Assembly (NCBI GenBank): GCA_040500365.1
Contig: CP148031.1
Location: 1,302,001 to 1,366,000, forward strand
Origin: Dehalobacter alkaniphilus
GTDB taxonomy: Bacteria > Bacillota > Desulfitobacteriia > Desulfitobacteriales > Syntrophobotulaceae
Length of the DNA: 64,000 bases
Direction: 5' to 3'
Shown here: positions 58,265-64,000 of the stretch, in pieces
Numbering within the stretch: position 1 is the stretch's first letter
Layout of the letters: each line of letters starts with the position of its first letter
The notes under the pieces: model-generated
What the model saw: only the letters and a program-made list of their open reading frames with translations
Told to the model about the DNA's origin: nothing
Databases searched by the model: none
Translations under genes and position numbers: made by a program

Positions 58265-59806
58265 ATGGAAAATAACCAGTTAGAAAATGGCTCGGTAGCA
58301 GACAAGATTAAATCTGTTCAAATCAGCAGACGTTCTTTATTTAAATTTGCCGGGCTTGCTGGAGGGGTAGCGGCACTCGGGGGAATTGCTGCCAGCAGCT
58401 TTGGTGATGCAAAGTCCATTGATACGATGATGGGATGGGAATCAGAACAAGGGGAAGTATATTTTAATCGTGAGCCATTTAGAGTAGATAAGCCTGGTTA
58501 TGAGATTAAAGGACCAGTCAATCGTGTGGATCAAGACGTTGATTCACCAACCTTTCGTCGTCTGTACTATCAGGAAGATGCCTTATTAAGCAAAAAAGGC
58601 GAAGAAAATTTAATGCCCAGATTGAAGGAATATTACGCAAAGCATCCTGATAAACTGGAAAGCGATAGAGCATGGTTCACCAAACTTCTTCCGAACCTCG
58701 CTGAAGAAGAGAAAAAAATGAATAAGGATATGTGGGGGATTGCAACTGCATGGAACAAGGCTTGGACCAGCATGCTTGCTCCCTTAGTAGGGGACCCAAA
58801 AGAGTGGGACTTTAAGGGTGTAATTAAAGAACCATTAAAAGTTAAGGATCCAAAAGAAACAAGCAAACTCATTAAAAAAATGGCAGGCCTCTTTGGTGGG
58901 ACTTTAGTGGGTATTACGAAAGTCAATCCGAGGTGGATCTTAGGCTGGGGTGGTGGTGTGGACCCCAGGATGCTTCCAATTTTAGCTGCGGTAGGAATCG
59001 ATCCAATAACGCCAAGAGGGGTAAGAGGTGGTCCCATAGACATCCCGGATTGGTGGCAATATGCAATTGTCATTGCTGTACCCCATGAACCTAATTTGAT
59101 AGAAGCAACACCGCTTTTTTACAGTCCATTTGAGGCATATACGCGGTCAGGCCTTGCTGCTGCAAGACTTACGGGTTTTATCAAAGCTTTGGGGTATCCT
59201 GCCAGATATAACGGAAACCCAATTGTAGGGTGGGATGAACTTTTACCCACGCCGTTAGCAATTGATGCCGGATTAGGTGAGATGGGAAGGCCTGGCATAT
59301 TGGTTACACCTGAATTTGGACCCTCGGTAAAATTGGCTGTTGTACTGACCAATCTTCCCATGGAGCCGGATCGGCCAATCAACATGGGCTTAAAGGATTT
59401 CTGCGACAAGTGTGGTATTTGTGCGGAAAAATGTCCTGGTGGCTCTATTCCAAGCGGACAACCCGAACTGCAGGACGATGGCGTAGTACGTTGGATGTCA
59501 GACAGAGAAAAATGTCAGAACTATTATGCTTCTGTTCCCATCAGACATATGTGTGGTGTTTGTTATTCTGTGTGTCCGTGGCGCAGATATGACAATGCGT
59601 TGCATAAGTATAGCCGTGAATTGGCTGTAAGAGATCGAACCGGAATAGCACATCAAATCATGCTATGGGGGCAAAAGAGCTTTTATCCGAGTCCGTCAAA
59701 GGATGATTATAATGCTCCGACGTGGGCGACTTATAAAGACGTGCCTTGGTGGATGAGAACGGATATGTTCTTTGACGGAATACCGGAAGGCATCTTTAAG
59801 AAATAG
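58265..59806 (+). CDS. rdhA: Reductive dehalogenase catalytic subunit (RdhA), locus 3
   Basis: ATG 58265 is preferred over GTG 58256 because GGAG lies 8 bp before it. The 513-residue precursor has a twin-arginine signal (SRRSLFKFAG, Arg22-Arg23) and a long N-terminal region compared with CprA. Cluster motifs are CDKCGICAEKCP (380-391) and, for the second, CQNYYASV...CGVCYSVCP (ending about 438). GGTLVGITKVNPRWI and GEMGRPGILVTPEFGP flank the corrinoid core. The substrate cannot be assigned. Unlike the other two loci it precedes its rdhB. Confidence 0.95.
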   Translation: MENNQLENGSVADKIKSVQISRRSLFKFAGLAGGVAALGGIAASSFGDAKSIDTMMGWESEQGEVYFNREPFRVDKPGYEIKGPVNRVDQDVDSPTFRRLYYQEDALLSKKGEENLMPRLKEYYAKHPDKLESDRAWFTKLLPNLAEEEKKMNKDMWGIATAWNKAWTSMLAPLVGDPKEWDFKGVIKEPLKVKDPKETSKLIKKMAGLFGGTLVGITKVNPRWILGWGGGVDPRMLPILAAVGIDPITPRGVRGGPIDIPDWWQYAIVIAVPHEPNLIEATPLFYSPFEAYTRSGLAAARLTGFIKALGYPARYNGNPIVGWDELLPTPLAIDAGLGEMGRPGILVTPEFGPSVKLAVVLTNLPMEPDRPINMGLKDFCDKCGICAEKCPGGSIPSGQPELQDDGVVRWMSDREKCQNYYASVPIRHMCGVCYSVCPWRRYDNALHKYSRELAVRDRTGIAHQIMLWGQKSFYPSPSKDDYNAPTWATYKDVPWWMRTDMFFDGIPEGIFKK

Positions 59807-59818
59807 GAGGGATAGCGG

Positions 59819-60124
59819 ATGAGCCTTTATTCGTTCATTGCAGGAATGGGAACAGCGGTAGCTGTGTATTGGTTGTATTCATGGTCGAAGCAACGTGGTC
59901 AAAGCTTAAATTGGTGGAAATGGTTAGTCGTTTGTGCGTGGGTTTTATTACTCTTTTTAACGGATATATTTATTTTCACTAGTCTCGGTGAAAATGAGTC
60001 TCGTGCTGCTTTAATGGGCGGAGTCTTTTTGACTGCAATCACTGTAATTTCAGGAGTCGGGATCTGGCGTTGGTTTTTTACTGTACCGAAAGCAAAAATA
60101 ACTGATAATGCATCTAAAATGTAA
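59819..60124 (+). CDS. rdhB: RdhB membrane anchor, locus 3
   Basis: The 101-residue protein lies 12 bp after rdhA behind AGGAGGGATAG. Three hydrophobic segments (about 3-20, 36-54, 66-86) and WWKWLVVCAWVLLLFLTDIF give the RdhB pattern. Its order, rdhA then rdhB, is the reverse of the other two loci here. Confidence 0.85.
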   Translation: MSLYSFIAGMGTAVAVYWLYSWSKQRGQSLNWWKWLVVCAWVLLLFLTDIFIFTSLGENESRAALMGGVFLTAITVISGVGIWRWFFTVPKAKITDNASKM

Positions 60125-60159
60125 TTATTTTTGTTCTCAGTTTTAAGGTAAGACTGAAT

Positions 60160-60210
60160 GGTTTGCTGCCCAGAGAGAAAACAAAAATATAATCGCTGGG
60201 CAGTCAAACC
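60160..60210 (+). terminator. Long hairpin between rdhB and rdhC
   Basis: GGTTTGCTGCCCAG (60160-60173) pairs with CTGGGCAGTCAAACC (60196-60210) with one bulged T. No clear T-run follows, so it may attenuate rather than stop transcription into rdhC. Confidence 0.6.
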
Positions 60211-60382
60211 GTTTGTCGTAAAAGCGTGGTTGGCAGTTTGAGAAAATTTGAGGGACACTCTTGTAGCCGGATCCAACAAGACTTGGAACTACATGCACTA
60301 TGTTTCAATTGAGGCGGGAAGTGCTGAGAAAGGCACGTAGTGCGGATATAATAAACGATGGTATACCGGGAGATGTGTAATT

Positions 60383-61588
60383 TTGTCTAAAGCTCATTTG
60401 AAAAAACTGTTCTTATTTATGTTTTATGGATCTTTAATGATTGCATTATTGTTTAGTTTTAAGGGCAGACAGATGGATGTCCAGCAATTCTTACCCTCAA
60501 TGCTGAGCAATACTCAGGAGTTTAAAGCGATTGAAACTCACCCTCTGACCTATGCTGGCTATAAGAATATCAACGGTCAGGATACGCTGCAGGGATACGT
60601 AGTTTTTGGACAAGGAAACGGGTATGGCGGTCCTGTATCTGTTTTAACGGCTACAGACCCCAACGGTAACGTTTTAAAAGTTCGGGTTGTAGGGTATGCT
60701 ACGGAAACACCATCCTATATTCATTCAGTTTTAAGTGGGGATTTTCTAAAACAATTTATAGGTAAATCTGTAGATGAACCGCTGGAAATTGGCCGGGATA
60801 TCGACAGGGTGACCGGCGCTACGCTTTCATCGAGAGGGATTACCAATGCAGTCCGCCAGGCTAGTCATGGGTTGGGCAGAAACCAATTTGCCTTGAATAT
60901 CTCCGAACCCTCGGAAAATATTCATTTGGGGACCAAAGAAATAGGTTTGGCTTTATTAATACTTGCAACGATTATTGGGGTGCGTTTAAAAATCACTAAG
61001 CTGCGGTGGCTAGTTCTTATATGCAGTATATTTTTTACAGGTTTCTGGTTTAATTGTTCAATTTCGCTTGCGAACATTGCCAGTGGATTAATGGGATTTT
61101 TCCCAGCTTTTAAACAAAATCTTTTTTGGTATATTTTGATCGTCGGGATTCCATTAATTATTTTCTTAAGCGGGAAGAATCTATACTGTTATTGGTTATG
61201 TCCTTTTGGAGGAATTCAAGAGATACTGGCAAAAATCGGAGGCGGAAAACTAAAATGTAATCATCATGTAGCGACATGGCTGCAAAAGATTAAATACATG
61301 TTAGTTTGGATCGTACTGATTGTATGCTTTTGCTTGAAATCACCAAGTGTAGGAGGTAGTTATGAGCCTTTTGGAGTCCTGTTCGGATTTCAGGGGGTGA
61401 GTGTGCAATGGATACTGCTCAGTATTATCCTGGTTGTATCGCTGTTTATTAGAAGATTTTGGTGTTTATATTTTTGTCCGGTCGGGGTGATCAATGAAAT
61501 CATCATGAAAGTAAGACGGTTCGTAAATTCCCTTTTCCAAAAGAAACAGGAACAAGGTATTCTAACGAATAAAGGAAGGTCACTATGA
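60383..61588 (+). CDS. rdhC: RdhC/CprC-type membrane flavoprotein, locus 3
   Basis: TTG 60383 follows GGGAGATGTG. The 401-residue protein has an N-terminal helix, the FMN-binding domain with the attachment motif DRVTGATLSS, five further membrane helices and cluster motifs CYWLCPFGG and CLYFCPVG. It parallels the RdhC at 52274 throughout. The last cluster has one Cys fewer than the counterpart (CLYFCP versus CDCFCP). It overlaps the next small gene by ATGA. Confidence 0.9.
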   Translation: MSKAHLKKLFLFMFYGSLMIALLFSFKGRQMDVQQFLPSMLSNTQEFKAIETHPLTYAGYKNINGQDTLQGYVVFGQGNGYGGPVSVLTATDPNGNVLKVRVVGYATETPSYIHSVLSGDFLKQFIGKSVDEPLEIGRDIDRVTGATLSSRGITNAVRQASHGLGRNQFALNISEPSENIHLGTKEIGLALLILATIIGVRLKITKLRWLVLICSIFFTGFWFNCSISLANIASGLMGFFPAFKQNLFWYILIVGIPLIIFLSGKNLYCYWLCPFGGIQEILAKIGGGKLKCNHHVATWLQKIKYMLVWIVLIVCFCLKSPSVGGSYEPFGVLFGFQGVSVQWILLSIILVVSLFIRRFWCLYFCPVGVINEIIMKVRRFVNSLFQKKQEQGILTNKGRSL

Positions 61589-61689
61589 GGCACCTTGGCT
61601 TTAAGGAAATATTTTTCTGTACTTTGACAGCAATCATCTTATTTTTAGTTATGATCTTAGTATTTAGCAACATAGAACAACTCTTATAA
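61585..61689 (+). CDS. Small single-span membrane protein downstream of rdhC, locus 3
   Basis: ATGA overlap with rdhC and the site AAGGAAGG support translation of this 34-residue product (MRHLGFKEIFFCTLTAIILF, then LVMILVFSNIEQLL). It is nearly all one hydrophobic helix. Its position matches that of the 68-residue protein at 53481 behind the other rdhC. Confidence 0.7.
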   Translation: MRHLGFKEIFFCTLTAIILFLVMILVFSNIEQLL

Positions 61690-61698
61690 CCATTCACC

Positions 61699-61719
61699 AG
61701 CGTTAATTAAATTGACGCT
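61699..61719. promoter_or_regulatory. 21-bp palindrome upstream of CRP/FNR-type gene
   Basis: AGCGT-TAATTAAATTG-ACGCT is symmetric at 18 of 21 positions. There is no T-run, so an operator is likelier than a terminator. It includes TTAAT, the dehalobox half-site, although the spacing differs. Confidence 0.5.
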
Positions 61720-61907
61720 CGTCGTTAGATGTCCATTATCTGCATACTGTATCCACGAAGAAGAACAATAATATATAATCAAGGTAGGGTAGTTCTGTCT
61801 GTCCGTGTCTCTAATTACCAAGAGACTTAGGTAGGACAAGGAAACATAATTACATTTTCACACATTAATTAGTCTAAATACAAGGCTAAGTACAAGGGAG
61901 TGTAATC

Positions 61908-62573
61908 ATGAGTGATAATGATATACCGTGGCTGAAACACACAAAATTATTCCGGTCGCCAATAGATGGATGGAAGAAAGTTTTTGCGGATAGAGAAAGA
62001 TTGTTATATCCCAAAGGAAGCATTATTATTAAACAAGGCATTACGATTGAGAAGCTATTATATATTTTTACAGGGACGGTTGAATATTCGAAAGTTGACG
62101 AAGAAGGCAATGAGGTTCTCATTGATGTCTTGGGTGCAAATAATTTATTTATGATTGCTCCATTGTTTACCGGTATTCCCCCTCTCGGTTCATTTACGGC
62201 TGTTGAAGACACAGTAGCAGCTGCAATTTCAATTCAGGAAATGAAAAGCTTGATGAAGTCTGATTTTACGCTTACTGAAGAGTTGCTCTACGACCTTTCA
62301 ATGAAAAGTAATAACCACATAAAACGGCTGCAAAAACATTACGCTTACAAGGTAGACCATAGAATTATCGAAACTTTGTGTGCACTTGCTGATCAACAAG
62401 GGATGCGATTATTTATCAATCAACAAGGTTTGGCTGAACTTGCAGATACAACAAGAGTAACGGTATCAAAATTATTTCGCGATTTGAAATCTGAGAACAT
62501 TATACGGCCAATATATGGAGGGATCATTATACAGGATTATAGCCGTCTAAAAAACTGGCAGAAACATATTTAA
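61908..62573 (+). CDS. CprK/CRP-FNR-family regulator (3)
   Basis: The 221-residue protein follows AAGGGAG. It has the effector beta-barrel (LLYIFTGTVEYSKVDEEGNEVL), the dimer helix and the helix-turn-helix INQQGLAELADTTRVTVSKLFRDL. The recognition helix TRVTVSK is intermediate between CprK and other FNR proteins. Located at the end of rdh locus 3, it is the likely regulator of that locus. Confidence 0.88.
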   Translation: MSDNDIPWLKHTKLFRSPIDGWKKVFADRERLLYPKGSIIIKQGITIEKLLYIFTGTVEYSKVDEEGNEVLIDVLGANNLFMIAPLFTGIPPLGSFTAVEDTVAAAISIQEMKSLMKSDFTLTEELLYDLSMKSNNHIKRLQKHYAYKVDHRIIETLCALADQQGMRLFINQQGLAELADTTRVTVSKLFRDLKSENIIRPIYGGIIIQDYSRLKNWQKHI

Positions 62574-62690
62574 AGATCTGTAATTAAGACCAGCTAGTAT
62601 TTTCTCCTGATGTCATACGGATATAATGTTAGGGACGCAATGAATTTATTATTGATTTGATGAAGAAAAGATATTTTAGGAGGTTATTAA

Positions 62691-62891
62691 ATGCCAACTT
62701 ATGACTTTATTTGCGAAAAGTGTGGTCACAAGTTTTCTGTTTTTTGTAGTGTTAGTTCAAGAGACAAACAAGTATGTCCGCAGTGCGCTGATGATAAAAT
62801 AAGTCAGCGGTTTACAACGGTTAATACCTATGGAGTTAAAGGTGGTAAAACCTGTTCATCTGGGAAATGCGGTTCTGGCTGCAAATGTTAG
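62691..62891 (+). CDS. FmdB-family zinc-ribbon protein
   Basis: The 66-residue protein opens MPTYDFICEKCGHKFSVF, the standard start of FmdB-type putative regulators, with CxxC pairs CEKC and CPQC for one zinc. The tail CSSGKCGSGCKC adds a Cys/Gly-rich end that may bind metal. GGAGG is its ribosome site. It precedes a cobalamin riboswitch. Confidence 0.85.
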   Translation: MPTYDFICEKCGHKFSVFCSVSSRDKQVCPQCADDKISQRFTTVNTYGVKGGKTCSSGKCGSGCKC

Positions 62892-62954
62892 GATCTGCAC
62901 CATCTTTTCTCTTGACTTTTCTCCAATTTCATTTAGAATAATACGTAATAATCA

Positions 62955-63115
62955 TATATTCTTTTTGGTGTCTCTTATGGAGAAGAATAGGGAATCAGGT
63001 GCAAATCCTGGACGGACCCACCGCTGTAAATAGTTGTGATGACTGTACAATGCCACTGAGAAATTGGGAAGGCACAGAAGTCGGTTAAAACTATGAGTCA
63101 GAAGACCTGCCAATA
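62955..63115 (+). ncRNA. Cobalamin riboswitch
   Basis: The B12-box landmarks occur in order: GGGAATCAGGTGCAAATCC (62989 on), GACGGACCCACCGCTGTAA, GCCACTGAGAAATTGGGAAGGC and GAGTCAGAAGACCTGCC (63096 on). A terminator stem follows at 63142. It would switch off the transporter gene at 63250 when cobalamin is plentiful. Confidence 0.93.
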
Positions 63116-63141
63116 AAGATATCGTAATGAAGCGACGGTAA

Positions 63142-63187
63142 AGTTTCAGTTTGAGAGTTAGTATCTCTCAAAACTGGAACTTTTTTT
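63142..63187 (+). terminator. Expression-platform terminator of cobalamin riboswitch
   Basis: AGTTTCAGTTTGAGAG (63142-63157) pairs with CTCTCAAAACTGGAACT (63165-63181), then a T-run. Confidence 0.9.
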
Positions 63188-63249
63188 ATTTTGCATGCAT
63201 GTAGTTTACATGTATATAGTTTACATTTTTATATGGAGGCTTTCATCCG

Positions 63250-64000
63250 ATGGAACCTGCGGTACAGCTTAAAATAGAATCTCTTACTTTTCCGCCTGAG
63301 ACAAAGAAAGTGTTAAAAGATATCGACTTAACCATCAATAAAGGAGATTTTATCGCCATTACAGGGGAAGCGGCATCGGGAAAATCGATGTTGCTCCATA
63401 GCATCACCGGAGCAGCGCCTCAATTTTTCAATGGGCAGTTAAACGGCACCATTAGGGTCATGGGGCAAGATATCCATGATATTCCCCTGGCCAAAATGTG
63501 CGATCACATCGGCTATATGATGCAGGAGCCGCAAAATCAAATTGTCAGTATCACGGTAGAGGAAGAAGTGGCTTTTGGTATTGCCAATATGGAACTTCCT
63601 TGGGAGGAAATGAAGAACAGAGTCAAAAAAACGTTGCAATTCGTTGGACTGGAGGGTTTTGAACAAAGAAATACGGATGGACTGTCCGGCGGACAAGCCC
63701 AAAGAGTGGTATTGGCAAGTGTTCTCGCTATGGAAACTCCCATTCTTGTTTTAGACCAGCCCACCGCAGAATTAGACTTAAAGGGAAAACAAGACCTCTA
63801 TTCTCATATCGGTTTTTTAAATAAAGAAAAGGGAGCTACCGTGATTATGGTGATGGACCGGGCCTGTGATATTCTCCCTTATACCAATCGTATTCTTATC
63901 ATGGCTGAAGGAACAATCAAAGAAGAATGCAGCCCTGATGACTATCAGAAACGTTTAAATAAAACAAGGCCAGCAAGAAACATTACGGCAGCAAATGAAA
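63250..64000 (+). CDS. ECF-type ABC transporter ATPase, partial (cobalt/cobalamin uptake)
   Basis: The gene runs off the window; 250 codons are visible. GGAGG lies 10 bp before ATG 63250. Walker A is GEAASGKS (about 39-46), the signature is LSGGQAQRVVLAS, Walker B LVLDQPTAELD. This is the EcfA/CbiO style of energy-coupling-factor ATPases. Being under a cobalamin riboswitch, it likely serves uptake of a corrinoid or cobalt. Gln in Walker B (DQP instead of DEP) is common in ECF ATPases. Confidence 0.9.
   Translation, partial: MEPAVQLKIESLTFPPETKKVLKDIDLTINKGDFIAITGEAASGKSMLLHSITGAAPQFFNGQLNGTIRVMGQDIHDIPLAKMCDHIGYMMQEPQNQIVSITVEEEVAFGIANMELPWEEMKNRVKKTLQFVGLEGFEQRNTDGLSGGQAQRVVLASVLAMETPILVLDQPTAELDLKGKQDLYSHIGFLNKEKGATVIMVMDRACDILPYTNRILIMAEGTIKEECSPDDYQKRLNKTRPARNITAANE

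Noticed and set aside
61703..61882. Dehaloboxes TTAAT at 61703 and 61865
   Set aside because: The second halves (TTGAC and CTAAA) match poorly and no -10 lies at the correct distance.

Overview
The window looks like the chromosome of an organohalide-respiring member of the Firmicutes, most likely Desulfitobacterium or Dehalobacter. The evidence is three reductive dehalogenase (rdh) loci, one very close to ortho-chlorophenol dehalogenase CprA, CprK-type regulators, corrinoid-dependent methyltransferase operons, strong Shine-Dalgarno sites and AT-rich spacers. The species assignment is inference.

Region 1 (1-18070) is a metal/Fe-S biosynthesis-like island. It holds four NifX-type domains (one fused to NifU, one to an Mrp/NBP35 ATPase, one apparently ending a cation transporter), two MinD-type ATPases with inserted ferredoxin clusters, two DUF134 regulators, two glycine/arginine-rich DUF5320-like proteins, MoaC, MOSC, MetK, a DUF364 protein, a SCIFF-type radical SAM maturase and a CCG-domain Fe-S protein. 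The ATPase/NifX core resembles the 'orange protein' (ORP) clusters of anaerobes. Three promoters carry the same two-arm CATATG operator. Several broken genes (pdf, a flavin reductase, a metF-like start, a CCG-protein tail) show deletions.

Region 2 (about 18300-31500) begins with a c-di-GMP-I riboswitch whose downstream gene is cut off, followed by an integrated element: sigma-like protein, DinG/XPD-type helicase, three overlapping large serine recombinases plus a degenerate fourth, a TPR-fused rifampin ADP-ribosyltransferase (Arr), and a UmuC/YolD pair. Next come an SRAP protein and a LexA-boxed Y-family polymerase operon (32086-34343).

Region 3 (34600-39850) is a corrinoid methyltransferase regulon: two corrinoid proteins, a GntR/UTRA regulator with two matching operators, a CobW-type GTPase, a URO-D-type methyltransferase and a methyltetrahydrofolate-type methyltransferase. 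Region 4 (40000-47200) holds gene remnants, a PadR/DUF1048/ABC exporter operon and a VanR/VanS/VanZ-like set without resistance ligases.

Region 5 (47200-62600) holds cprBA, an rdhB-rdhA-rdhC locus and an rdhA-rdhB-rdhC locus, three CRP/FNR regulators, and a second corrinoid methyltransferase operon between the rdh loci. cprBA and that methyltransferase operon share a CTTA(A/G)-N6-CTAAG palindrome placed as expected for a class II CprK activator site. A cobalamin riboswitch and an ECF-type ATPase gene close the window, matching the heavy corrinoid demand of the rest. No rRNA, tRNA or CRISPR array was found.
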